This document shows positions 35,879-47,950 of a stretch of DNA of 64,000 bases, in pieces. The stretch is from the NCBI GenBank assembly GCA_025677815.1, contig JAIXMP010000004.1, positions 1,550,001 to 1,614,000 on the forward strand. The letters are read 5' to 3'. Made by a program: the position numbers and the translations under genes. This DNA is from Phascolomyces articulosus. Taxonomy: Eukaryota > Mucoromycota > Mucoromycetes > Mucorales > Lichtheimiaceae. Position 1 is the stretch's first letter. Each line of letters opens with the position of its first letter. The notes below the pieces were generated by a model. It saw only the letters and a list, made by a program, of their open reading frames with translations. It made no database searches and had not been told where the DNA came from.

Positions 35879-37567
35879 GAGAATGTATATCATAATAAAA
35901 AGTGTAGCAGTTGTTATGTGAGTAAAATGAATGTGATGAATAAGTAGCCATAAGTCACGTCACTTTTTGTATGTATGTTATCATCTACACCCATCCTACA
36001 TTTTTTTTGTCGCCACACAAACGATAGCAAAATTCATTCTCATTCATAAATCTTTCCTTTTCTTTTCTTCTTCTTTTTAACTCGTTAAGGGTTGATAAAT
36101 AAATATGGATTAACTCAATTATATGAACAAGCTAGTCTTCTTGTTACTTCGATTGTATAAAGTAATAAGTTATAAATAACCTGTTTTTTATGATTTGCCG
36201 GGTATATTATATATATATATATATATATTATGTATACAAACGTTTTTATATAACAATCAAGGTGATGAAATCGTAGTAATTAGTTGCATATTTCAACGTA
36301 CATCCATTCATGCAATCAAAAGGATCGTAGCATCCTGGCTGTTTACTGAGACTAATTAATTTCTTGTGCTTCTCTATCCAGTCAACATAATATATAAATG
36401 ATATAATACAAAAACTCTTGCTTTAATGTTAATAATGTATGATATATTTTTTAATGATATAGCCGTCTGAATTTGGCGGATTCATGCTTTCTTGGCTCAA
36501 TTTCGTTCAGGTAGCCTACTGGTTTGAAAACGTGGCCCATTTTCAAAAATCGGTTCAAGCTTGTATGACCAAATTCAACTTCCAGCGCTGTAACTTTTTT
36601 TTATGTCCATGTTCAAGCGTAGAATGAAACCACCAAATAATGGGATGGAACAAGCCTACCTTGAACTTTACAATGGACTCCTTTGCTTTATTTTATCTTT
36701 ATGTTCATGTCCAGAACAACTTTATGACGAGCCTTTGCTTATGTCTTTTTGTGTCGGTCTCCCCTGCAATCTTTACTTTAAATTTTTTATGTACCTTTTT
36801 TATATACTCTATATTAGAGACATCATATATCCCAACTTTATGATTCTTATGAGCAAAATTACTTTTGTGTGTACTTTTCTGTAACAACACCTTGTTATGC
36901 TCAAATCATATACCTGTGGATTGTGTACCAAAATATATTTAGGCCTTATAAGTCATCAATACATTCTAATAATAAATTCAAATAACATTCGATCCTACAA
37001 CATTCTCGCTCTATTTGCGTTTCTTTTGAAATGCAGGGAAGGAGAGGGGATGCTGTAGCGAGAGTTACAATCTATGGCCGTCATCAAAATTTAATAATTC
37101 TGCCATCAATTTAAAATTACAGCTGCCACTGAAATTTCCCTCACGCCAAAATAAAAAAATTCCCAACTGCCATGATAGGGGGTCTCAAAGTTAAATATCT
37201 GCAAAAATATCTTGAGACAGATATCTGAAGCTGGATTTGAAACCAGCCAATGAGAAAAAGGATCTACAGATATTAGCATGTAAACTTTGAGAACCCTTGA
37301 TGAAAAAAATCGTTCTGCCAATCATTAGGAAAAATCCAGTACAAATATTAATCGTTACACCATCATGAATCAAGAAGGTGACCATTTTACGATCCGGTAC
37401 CATGGCAACCATGTCGTACAATGGTTAAATCACGATAAGAGATGAGAAAGAAACATCGATGATTCTCGAAATAACCATCTCTTTTTCTTCCGCTCATTTC
37501 ATTTTATTTGTTTTGCACTTTTCTTTTCTTTAATGGTTTTGTACAAAACAATATTAGCTAACAAAAA
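35879..37567. other. Intergenic before the F-box array, with a foldback
   Basis: Mostly AT-rich, with TA repeats at about 36209-36227. At 37179-37201 and 37266-37297 two arms (GGGGTCTCAAAGTTAAATAT / CAGATATTAGCATG then TAAACTTTGAGAACCC) are imperfect inverted repeats about 65 bp apart, possibly a small foldback element. No gene supported. Confidence 0.45.
37396..37412. promoter_or_regulatory. X-box-like palindrome upstream of F-box gene 1
   Basis: GGTACCATGGCAACCAT, about 155 bp before the start codon. The half-site CATGGCAACCAT is shared exactly with the region upstream of F-box gene 4. It resembles the RFX-type X-box (GTTGCCATGGCAAC). Function inferred. Confidence 0.4.
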
Positions 37568-39641
37568 ATGACAGCAGTGTCAACTTATAAAACAATTGAT
37601 CAAGAAATTGAAGAATCTTTCCAAGCGGTTGAAAGCGATCCAAAAAACCCAACCTTTTATATCCATGCTGCAAAATTATATTCATGTCAAGGACGGCAAG
37701 AAGAAGCCATTTCTATATTAAACCAAGGAATTACCATGATTACCCAACATGATAAAAATGCTCTTCTTCTCAAACAGCAACTTGCAATTGTAACAGAACG
37801 ATCCGAACGATATGTTGATTTTATTGCCCAAGGTCCATATGAAATTGTGTTCACCATCATCAAACATTTTATCGATGATCAAGAAACTCGAATTGCGTGC
37901 CTTGATGTATCTCATGTTTGGCGTTCCAAGACCCTTGAACACGCGGCGATATTATGGGCTTCTATGGAACTTCGTGGTACTCCGCCAAAAAAGAAACAGT
38001 TAATGGTGGTGCCTATTATATCCAAATACGTTAAGAATTTGAACATGTATCCAGGTCCAAGACCCGGAAATTCACTTTCGGAATTGCTCAAAAGTCATGA
38101 TTTTTCAAGCCTTCAAACTGTCTCTGTCACGTATAAGAAAGGTAAATCGCTATAATATTCTATTATTCATGATCCTATTTTACCTATTATTGTTATTTTT
38201 TTTAGGAAAAGTGACTCATATTAAACTATTTTTAATAGGAGCCAAGGGCATTGATTACTGTCATAAACAATATATCATGAAGGCACTGTCTCACATTGGA
38301 CATCAATTGACAGGATTGGATATCTGCGTGGGGAAAGCGACCCATATTTCAATAAAGCAAATTTTACTACAATGTCCACGTCTTGAATCGCTTAAACTCG
38401 ATGTCTATTCAACTCTTGGTGACGATCTTAATCAAAACAGGACCATTGTAGATACCATCATTTCGTTGACCAACATTGAACTCATTACTCACAGCCATGT
38501 CATTTCTCTTGATACCATCGAATCACTTTTTGATTATACGCCCCATCTGCAACGTCTTGTATTATACAACGTCCGTTCACCGGACAACATCATGAAGGTG
38601 CTTGGTGATCGATGTACTAAGCTGGTAGAGATTCGAGTGACTTCCGATATGCCTGATTCCATTAATGAAATAGTACATGATAAATCAAGACCACCTGTCA
38701 TCTTATCAAAAAGTACAGCAGTCAATGATGATGGTACTACTAATGTACAAGGACAACAAGAAGGCTTACAATGCTTGGAACTTCATACGTATAATTTGAA
38801 ATCTATCCTCCCATTTACATTTCGGTTGGAAAAATGCCGTTATTCACTTAAAAAATTATCAATCATTCCATATCCCGTTGTAAACCTACCCAGTCCTCCT
38901 TTGACCGACTGGGAACCTTTATCTTTGTTCTCTATGTACAGTTTAACAGTACTCAGCATATCCTATCCATGTGAAACATTTTACAAGCATTTACCTTCCA
39001 TCTTACCACGTTTTCCTGCATTGGAGACATTTTACTTGCGATATACCCATACGTCGTATAGGTTTACTACTACTCATCCAATTCCCAACGACGAATCAAC
39101 CAACGATGGAATCTTTGATGCACTCGCTCAATTAAAAAATCTTACCAAAGTACATTTAACGTATGTGTACGTGAATGGCCAAGGGTTTAAACGATGGTTG
39201 TCAAAAATGATACAACAACAGGAGAGAAATCAAACAAGTAATGGCAGTAATGGTGTTGGATTACTGCGTAATCTAAAACTTTATCGATGCGAGGGTCTTG
39301 ATCTTTTCTTGCTGAATGATATGGCCATGATTCATAGTTTAGAATCATTTGCATTGTTGGATTTCTTTGATGCGTGGTTGGAAGCCGTTCCCAGGGACGA
39401 TATTACGATCAAAAGATTTCAAGAAACATTGAAGACAGTAGTGACCACGCTTCCCAAGTTATCAAAACTTGAATTGGACTTTGTTCCGTTGACATTAGAT
39501 ATTGTACAAAAGATAGTGATGGAATGTAAAACTTTAAGCACTTTTATACTAGGAAAAGAAATTAAGTATCGTGAATGTACCAAAAAGGATATGCGCAAGT
39601 TGTTGAACAAGGAATTTAAAGGAATAAAGAATATTCTTTAA
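37568..39641 (+). CDS. TPR-F-box-LRR protein, array copy 1
   Basis: Probable substrate receptor of an SCF ubiquitin ligase, built like S. pombe Pof3 (TPR, F-box, LRR). Exons 37568-38141 and 38206-39641 give 669 aa. A TPR-like helical hairpin lies at residues about 28-61 (TFYIHAAKLYSCQGRQEEAI). The F-box follows at about 83-127 (RYVDFIAQGPYEIVFTIIKH, then CLDVSHVWRSK), the Skp1-binding surface. The remainder is a run of degenerate leucine-rich repeats (LTGLDICVGKATHISIKQIL, LLRNLKLYRCEGLDLFLLND and others), the presumed substrate-binding arc. It is followed by paralogues at 42215, 44865 and 53397, all on the plus strand with the single intron at the same codon. No signal peptide. Substrate unknown. 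Confidence 0.86.
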
Positions 39642-42214
39642 TACCACTCCATTATTATTATTGTTATTATTATTATATGCTCTTTTTTTATATTATAATA
39701 TTATTATTACCCATTCTAAATAAAGCACTACTATTCTTATTCCTTTTCAACACAAAACATACCATGCTCTTTTTTGATTGATAAACTCAACATTATTCCA
39801 ATGAAGCTGTTCCGATAACATTTTAATTGTTATCACTAATAACAGTTCAGTAAAAATTCTTTGGTTTTTCATTCTTAAAAAAAAGTCATGATTATAATAA
39901 AAGAACTGAGCTTAGCCTTATTTCCCTACTTTGTGCATGCATTCTTAATCGTGTAAAAGCTATATATGATAGAAATGCCACTTTGACTCCTCGTCACAAT
40001 AACATATTGCTCAATTTCAATAACTGCAACTCCATATCCCGCCAACATCAGACGCAACAAAATAGGGTCTGTATCACAAAAAATGTTCATTGCTTCCATC
40101 AACGTACAACACTTCCTCCTCCAATACAACACTTATCATTCCCACATCATCATCTCCATTATATTCAAGTAGCGACACAGAATTATCTAATTAATCATCA
40201 GCAGTAGAATCATTATCTTTATCGTCGGATATTACTACTTCTTCATGTATCTCTGAAACATTAACCATCCATACAGCTGTTCCAACTCTCGCAACCGCAA
40301 ATGTCAGTACAGCAGTATTTCTTACATGCAAAACACAGGTATCAAGAGTGACATTGCCAGTGACACCATCTGATTCAGTACAACAGCAACGATCATCTCT
40401 TCCGTTATAAGCACACTTGCAGCAACAGAAATATCGGTTTTTTTAAATAAAGCAAGTATTATTATCACTATAATTGTACCCATTGAGATTCAAGAAAAAG
40501 AAAAATGGCAAAAAAAGAGAATAATAAAATGATACCATGAATGAAACATTAATCATATACCAGTCGGTGTGTTTGATAATTTCGCGTAATTAGCTATAAT
40601 GCTTCTTCACGCAACTATAACAATCGAATACATTATTTCCTGTTCTGAGCTTGGACATGATGTATTTTGATGTACTACCAACGAGAATTCAGAAGGATGG
40701 CTAGTGTAAGAATATATAATAACGTTCTTGGATTGATAGTTGATGATCCAAGTCGTACAGTAAAAAACTTCTTGTTAGTGTTACGACATTTTTTTTAGGT
40801 AAGAATCAAGATTTGAAATACCAAGCTAAATTTGGTTTCAATTGTTCAGCCCCAAGATTTCAAAGTTTCACAGTTGCCATGACAACGAAAAGTTATTAAT
40901 ATTCAGCTTCTGGTATAACTGTGAGAACTAAAGAAATATAAAATATAAAATATGAAATTATTGCAGCTTTCAGGTATTAATAAACTATGTCTTTATACTA
41001 ATCAATTATGCATAAACGATATTGCAGTATCATCACTGCAGCCAAAGACATTATGAACCAGGAATATACGTTATGATGAAAAAGTTTTTCTTCTATCATC
41101 ATCTATTGATCGTCACCATCACAAAAAAGAGAAAGTTACACACAAATCGAAGAGCATGTTTCGGCCAGTGTGTCTGGGGGGCATTTTAGTATTATTATAT
41201 TATATATACCTCTACACTGTGCTCTTGCTCCATTTTTGACAATACGTTGGGTCCTTCATCTCGTTTGAATTATATATGAATTGACGACACTTTTCTTCAC
41301 ATTAAATGACATGTTGATTTTTTATTAGGTAATAATGAAGTTAGGCATTGTATCAAACGGGTAGAATGATAAAAAAATACGAAGTAAAATAAAAATTTTC
41401 ATATTTTCTTGCAAATCAAAATGTATCTTGTTATACTATTATACTAATAATAATCCTTATTTAACCAAGCTTATGCTTTTCATCTACATAGCCATGTATA
41501 ATAAATCGTTCATTATTTTTCAACTGAATTGCTGAACTATGTATTGTTTTCAGTTATTATTTTCACTCTCGCATTTGGATTCCATTTGGGTAGGTATATA
41601 TAAATCTTCATTACTAGATTTGTAAATTGTTCCGTATATGTTCCAGGTATTTTTCTTGATATTCGATGACCAGTATCCATTACGCATTATTATAATATAT
41701 TATTTTTTGACATAAATATTATTGAAGCAGTACCATTTTATTATTAGCTAATAATTATGTGTATACTGGTCATTCAAGAATAGATATCCTACTAACGCAT
41801 CAAATGTTGTTATTAGTTACTAAAGCCTAAGAATTTTTTTCAATTAATCTGATAGAATAATATGGTGGTATAATCTGATTTGCTTGTTTATTATTTTTTC
41901 ACAGCGAATTAATTATTAATAAACCATTCTGTTTTTAGTGTAAAAATAGTGATTGTTAATTATTGCCATGGAAAAATCACTGTCAATTCAAACAAGATGA
42001 AGGTGCGGATATAACATATTACCAAAAGTAGACTAAGGGCTCCATAAGGATACTAAAATAACCCCAGGCACGCTTTGCCCCTGGCCCAAGATATGCTGCG
42101 CCCGAAGTTGTTTTGAAAAATAAATACAATTGGGTTTGTCAAAAAAAAAAAATCGATAGTCCCTTTTTCTTCCTTTTATCCCCAATTTACTACTAACTTT
42201 TGGAATTATTCCAC
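39642..42214. other. 2.6-kb intergenic spacer within F-box array
   Basis: AT-rich. A Ser/Thr-rich open stretch without ATG at about 40200-40411 may be a relic. An X-box-like motif sits at 40873-40886. CCAGG-N11-CCTGG near 42064-42084 can form a hairpin. No intact gene seen. Confidence 0.45.
40873..40886. promoter_or_regulatory. X-box-like palindrome in F-box array spacer
   Basis: GTTGCCATGACAAC, a near-perfect inverted repeat with one mismatch to the RFX X-box consensus, about 1.3 kb upstream of F-box gene 2. The distance makes a promoter role doubtful, but the motif recurs in the array. Confidence 0.3.
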
Positions 42215-44287
42215 ATGACAACAGCTGTCAGTGGCGGCAAGTTGACCACCTATAAAACAATTGACCAAGAAATTAAAGAAACCTTACAAACAATTAAAAA
42301 TGATCCACGAAATTCAACTTTTTATTATATCCATGCTGCAAAATTATATTCATGTCAAGGGCAACAACAAGAAGCCATTTCTATATTAAACCAAGGAATT
42401 ACCATGGTTACCCAACATGATAAGGATGCTCTTCTTCTTCTCAAACAGCAACTTGCAATTGTAACGGAACGATCGGAACGATATATAGATTTTATTTCCC
42501 AAAGTCCATATGAAATCGTGTTCACCATCATCTATTATTTGGTGGATGATCAAGAATCTCGTTTTACATGTCTCGATGTGTGCCGTGCTTGGCGTTCTAA
42601 GTTTCTTGATCATGCCACCAAATTATGGCCATCTCTGGATCTTCATGGTACCCCTCCAAGAAAAAATCTGTTAAAGGTACTGCCTATTATATCTAAATAT
42701 GTCAAGAATTTACGCATGTATCCTGGTCCAAGACCTGGAACTATTCTTTCAGGGTTACTCAAAACTCATGATTTTTCAAACCTTCAAATGCTTTCCATTC
42801 AATATAAAAAAGGCAAGCAATTATACATCGAAACCTTTACTACCATAATTTCAATTATGTAAAATATTTTCTTCCTTGAAAAGAAATAAAAGCATAATTT
42901 AACAAGTATATCTTTTGTTATTTTATTAGGAGCCCGAGGTGTTGAATACAACCATCATAGCTATGTAACGGATGCATTATCTATCATTGGAAAACAATTG
43001 ACAGAATTAGATATATGTGTGGGAAAAGCTACGAATATATCACTTCAACAAGTATTATTTCAATGTCCACGTCTTTTATCTATCAAACTCAATGTCCACT
43101 CCAGTATAGGTAATCGTTTTATGCCAATAACTGGAGCATTTACGAGTTTGCTGACGCGAATTGAACTTATTGCTCGTCGCGAACTAATCCCTATATCGGA
43201 GATTGAACCACTTTTTGATTACACACCACATCTTCGACACCTTATTCTGTATAAATTTTCTTCTCAAACCAATTTTTTAACTGTACTTGGTAATCGCTGT
43301 CCGGAATTGGCAGAGATCCGTGTGGCCGGGAGAGAGTATAATAGCACAGAAGAACAACTACACAGAAGGTCAAGACCACCGATTACCTCAAAATCAAATG
43401 AAACTAAACAAGGCGGGTTGCAATGCTTGGAACTTCATATATTTTATGTAACTTCGATAATTCCTTTCGCCGATCGATGGAAAAAAAGTAGACATTCTCT
43501 CAAAAAAGTGTCACTATTTCCATCCGCTGTTTATGGTATTACTCCTACGTTGGAAGATTGGCAACCTTTATCATCGTGCACCATGTATAATTTATCCGTT
43601 TTTAGCATATTGAACCCATGTGAATCATTTTTCAAGCATTTACCTTCAATTTTATTGTGTTTCCCTGCACTGGAATCGCTCTACTTGAATTTCCCCATGA
43701 GACCCCGTCGTTTTTCCAAGCTCGTTTATGATAAAAGCGACGCAACGACATTCGACAGCATGTTTGATGTGATTGCTCAACTCAAGAAACTTACCAAGTT
43801 ACATATATCCTATGCTTATTTGGGTAGTCAAGGTTTCAAACAATTTTTGTCCAAGATGATGATGCAGGAATATACCAACACAGTTCAAAATAATACCAGT
43901 AGTGGTGGTGGAGGATTACGCAATCTGAAAATCACTCGATGCGAAGGGTTTGATATCTCTTTGTTAAGTGATATTGCCATGATACATAGTTTAGAATCTT
44001 TGTCATTGATTGATTTCTTTGATTCTTGGGTAGGAGAGCCTGTCGATGATGCATTGATCAAAGATTTTCAAGAAGCACTCATCACTGTCGTCACCTCACT
44101 TCCCAAATTATCAAAACTTGATTTGAACTTGGTGCCATTGATGTTCAATACCGTAGAAGTCATGATGAATTGTCAATACCTTGACTATCTTTTTCTAGGA
44201 AGATCAATTTCATATCATGAATGCAAGAGAGATGATGTACGAATGTTAGTAAATAAAAAGTTTAAAGGAATAAAAAAGAGTGTTTAA
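42215..44287 (+). CDS. TPR-F-box-LRR protein, array copy 2
   Basis: Paralogue of copy 1, presumably another SCF substrate receptor. The ATG at 42215 (MTTAVSGGKLTTYKTIDQE) is the first in frame. Exon 1 is 42215-42812 and exon 2 is 42930-44287 (651 aa). The donor at 42812/42813 reads AAG|GCAAGC, whereas copies 1 and 3 have AAAG|GTAAAT at the same codon, so this is probably a GC-AG intron. The TPR hairpin (FYYIHAAKLYSCQGQQQEAI) and F-box (RYIDFISQSPYEIVFTIIYY, CLDVCRAWRSK) are intact. LRR text includes LTELDICVGKATNISLQQVL and GGLRNLKITRCEGFDISLLS. It lies 577 bp upstream of copy 3. The LRR half has diverged more than the N-terminal half. Confidence 0.85.
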
Positions 44288-44864
44288 TTATGTTATTGAT
44301 TTTGTAATGATGAATTTCTGTCCTTTAAATTGTTGTATCTTTCATATAATATATCATATATTGATAGATTCTATATTAACATCATTGGGGTGGTAAATTG
44401 TATTAAGTTTATGCGGGTATACAAACCACCCCAACAGCATTACATATCATTATTAGAGATATTGAGGATGCTACAATATGATACATAAAACAGCTTAGTT
44501 CTATGATACAAATGGTAGTAATTATATCGTGCATATTTACTTCATATTCATCCTTCAGTGCAACCGTAATAAGAACGGGAAGCTATTGAAGCTTTTAAGG
44601 TTATAAACCGTACTTTTATTTTATTTATCCATAAATGATAAAAAAAAATTGTTGCTTGGTCACTGCTTGTAGTAAAAGTAAAAATATGTAGAAGGTTGCA
44701 CATATGAAACTAAAACTTGCTCGCTAGCTTATTTTGTTGTAACCAAGTAGTACAAATAATGAATAGCCAAGAAATATAAATAGATCATCCAAAAAATAGT
44801 ATTTATTCTCTCCTTTTTTTTCTTCTCAAATTTTGATTCTTCTAGGCTCACTTTTAAAAATCAA
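44288..44864. other. Spacer between F-box copies 2 and 3
   Basis: AT-rich. Includes an inverted pair around 44391-44434 (TGGGGTGGT...ACCACCCCA) forming a potential stem of about 9 bp. No gene. Confidence 0.5.
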
Positions 44865-46963
44865 ATGGAAGAGAACACATCAATATTGCCATCAACCTAT
44901 AAAACACTGGATCAAGAGATAGGTGAAACTTTACAAAAAATTGAAAATGGTTCAAAAGATCTAGCAACTTTTTATATACATGCTGCAAAATTATATTCAT
45001 GTCAAGGACAACAGTACAAAGCGATATATATATTAAATGAAGGAATCAACACTGTAGCCGACGATGATAACGAAGCTCGCCATACACTCCAGCAACAAAT
45101 AGAAATTGTAACGCAACAATCCAAACGACGTATTGATTTCATTTCCCAAACCCCATACGAAATTATCGCTACTATACTCGAACATTTGGTGGATAATCAA
45201 AAAGCCAGTATTGTGTGCTTGGATGTGTGTCGTGCTTGGCGTTCCAAATTTATTGAACATGCAGCGACTGCATGGTCATCTTTTGATATTCATGGCTCTC
45301 CATCAAAAAGAAAGCTGTTAAAAGCATTGCCTGTTATATCCAAATACATCAAGAATTTACTTGTATACCCTAGTATAAGACTCGAATCTAATCTTTCGGA
45401 ATTACTCAAAACACATGACTTTTCAAATCTTCAAGCTCTTTCCATCAAGTATAGTAAAGGTAAATATTACGAGATCCAACTCATGGAAAATGATCAATGT
45501 TTTTTGGGTTTTACGATAATTATATACGTGCTATTCTAAATAAAAGGTACTGATAATATATCTCTTTTAATATTTTATTAGGAGGAGCCTATGCCATTGA
45601 CTTCGATCGTAAAAAGTATGTCATGGATGCATTGGCTATTATTGGAAAGCAACTGACAGGATTGGATATATGTGTGAGACAAGCTACAGAAATATCACTT
45701 CAACAAGTTTTATCGCTATGTCCACGCCTTCGAGCTTTTAAGCTCGATGTCAATTCCAACATGATTGATTGTTTATTACCAGTATCTGGAGCGTTCCCGA
45801 CTTCGCTGACCCGAATCGAGATTATCTCCCATTGTAAAGTAATTAATCTATCGATCATCGAACCACTCTTTAATTATACACCGCATCTCCGACATTTGAT
45901 ACTATATAAATTCTATTCTCAAACCAATCTCCTGGCTGTACTTGGTGATCGATGTCCAAAATTGGTCGAGATCCGGATGACTGAGTACGAGCCTGAATCC
46001 ATGCTAGAAATACAGCATAGTAAATCAAGACCACTGATTACACCAAAATCAATCGAAACTGATGGACAAGAAGGAGGAGGTGAAGGATTGCAATGCTTGG
46101 AGCTCCATACGTATAATATACCTTCGGCCATCTCTTTTGCTGATCGATTGAAAAAAAGCTGTCATTCTCTCAAAAAAATATCGCTGACTCCGATAACTAT
46201 TTTTGCCCGTAATGCTGCTACGCCAATGGATTGGGAGCCTTTATACTCGTTGACCATGTATAACTTATCTGTTTTCAGCGTATCAAGTGTATCTAGATCA
46301 TTTTACGACCATTTACCCTCGATTTTACTGCGTTTTCCTGCATTGGAATCTCTTTATTTGAATTTTCCTGTGAGATCTCGTGAGCTTTCCTATCATAACA
46401 ATAGTCTAGCAAATGACGGAACGACTCAAGACAATATTTTCAATGCGATTGCCGAACTAAAAAAACTTTCCAAATTACATTTGACACATGTTTATGTGGG
46501 TGACCCCGGGTTCAAACGATATTTGTCGAGGATGATAATGCAAGGCGACCCAAACAATATTAATAGACAAACCAATTATGGGTTACGCAATCTAAAACTT
46601 TATCGATGCGAAGGTTTAAATATCTCTTTGATGAATGATATTGCCATGATCCACAGTTTACAGTCATTGACATTATTTGATTTCTTTGATTCGTGGTTGG
46701 AACAAACACCTGTAGCTGTGGATGACATAGTGATCATGGAATTTCAAGAAGCACTCACTACGGTCTTAACCACACTTCCGAAGTTATCGAAGCTTGATTT
46801 GAACATGATTCCATTGATGTTGAGTACCGTGAAATCCATGATGGATTGTGAAAGCCTGAACAATCTCAAGCTCGGGAGGGCCGTAAATTATTATAAATGC
46901 ACGAAAGGTGAAGTGCGAAAGCTGGTTAACAGAAAATTTAAAGGAACAAGCAAAATTCGTTAG
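44865..46963 (+). CDS. TPR-F-box-LRR protein, array copy 3
   Basis: Closest to copy 2 by eye. Exons 44865-45459 and 45582-46963 give 658 aa with a canonical GTAAAT donor. The N-terminus is MEENTSILPSTYKTLDQEIG. The TPR hairpin (ATFYIHAAKLYSCQGQQYKA) and F-box (RRIDFISQTPYEIIATILEH, CLDVCRAWRSK) are conserved. The LRR arc includes LTGLDICVRQATEISLQQVL, YGLRNLKLYRCEGLNISLMN and LPKLSKLDLNMIPLMLSTVK. The C-terminal signature NRKFKGTSKIR parallels NKEFKGIKNIL and NKKFKGIKKSV in copies 1 and 2, so the terminus is conserved. The frame is intact. The likely role is substrate selection by an SCF complex, with substrate unknown. Confidence 0.86.
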
Positions 46964-47058
46964 TTCTATTTTCTATAATTCAAATCTAGTTATTTTTCAT
47001 TGTCAATACATGTTTATTTCTACGATACAGTCATAATTAAACTCAAACATCTGGATAT

Positions 47059-47643
47059 AAGGTGCATTTCATTTCTAAATACCAATAATTTACTCTGTTT
47101 TTTTAAAGCTTCAGCTTTACACTAAGACAATATTTTGTGAACTTTTACTTTAAATATCATTTTTAAGCCTATTAAGAATATTTATTGAAGTTTAGAAACT
47201 TGTGAAAATGGTTGAGCCTGTCAAAGTCAGCCAGTTTTGGCAAATTTTGAAAAATTGAAATGGTGGGTTAGCATTATGCTGGGTTTAAATATATTAAAGC
47301 GTCTGAATCATGTGCTCATTAGTTGATGTAGTAATGCGTTCTCGTCCACCCTTAATTTTATCAATCCCTTATCCAAGCAAACTTCAAAAAGCAACAAAAG
47401 CAAAACTACGTGCTAAGAACGGTTTCATTGTTGCTAATGATCCGGAGCTCACTGAAACAAGTTCTTTCCCATCTGAAGAGATTGAATCTCTTGAGATTAT
47501 TCCTAATGATTGGGAAATTTTAGAATTGAATGAGGATACATACGTACGAACGTTACACGAAGTTACCAAATAAAGAGTCGGAAACTAAGAGTGTAAAATT
47601 GAAATAAAATAAGGTTTTGGCGATTACAAGTGAAATGCACCTT
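47059..47643. mobile_element. 585-bp TIR element with TA-like ends
   Basis: AAGGTGCATTTCA at 47059-47071 and its exact reverse complement at 47631-47643 form terminal inverted repeats that extend to about 20 bp with two mismatches (TTTCTAA versus CTTGTAA). TA dinucleotides lie immediately outside or at the edge on both sides, compatible with TA target duplication, though the left boundary can shift by one base. The element encloses the 47334-47573 frame and no recognisable transposase, so it is a non-autonomous element or a MITE carrying captured sequence. Confidence 0.65.
47310..47573 (+). CDS. Unrecognised ORF inside the TIR element
   Basis: An 87-codon frame whose reliable part begins RSRPPLILSIPYPSKLQKAT and continues ANDPELTETSSFPSEEIESL, ending YVRTLHEVTK. 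The composition looks like a genuine soluble protein. It reads like the C-terminal end of a larger protein: the first few codons before RSRPP overlap an AG acceptor-like GATGTAG. It could be a captured host exon or the remnant of a transposase tail. No family recognised. Confidence 0.38.
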   Translation: MCSLVDVVMRSRPPLILSIPYPSKLQKATKAKLRAKNGFIVANDPELTETSSFPSEEIESLEIIPNDWEILELNEDTYVRTLHEVTK

Positions 47644-47950
47644 TAGGACTTTGAGCAGACAGCAAACACATATAGGGTATACACCTCTTTAACTTAGTTT
47701 ATTTCGAAGATCAAATCTTTTATATGCAAAATGGTGATGGGGGTTTTTTTTACTGCATTGCCAATAAATTTACATCACCATTTCCATAAATGGAAAGCGT
47801 TACGTTACAGACAGACAAGCAACCACAGGCAGCCTCTTTCTGCTATTCATCACTTTTTGTGAAAAATAGCATTTTTACCTTACTGCAATAAAAAACAAAC
47901 CTCATATTACAACACCTACAAAAACAACAAGTATTTCCATCGCCCTGACG

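Noticed and set aside
36603..36890. Three overlapping ORFs
   Set aside because: Mutually overlapping in several frames, hydrophobic, without motifs or splice context.
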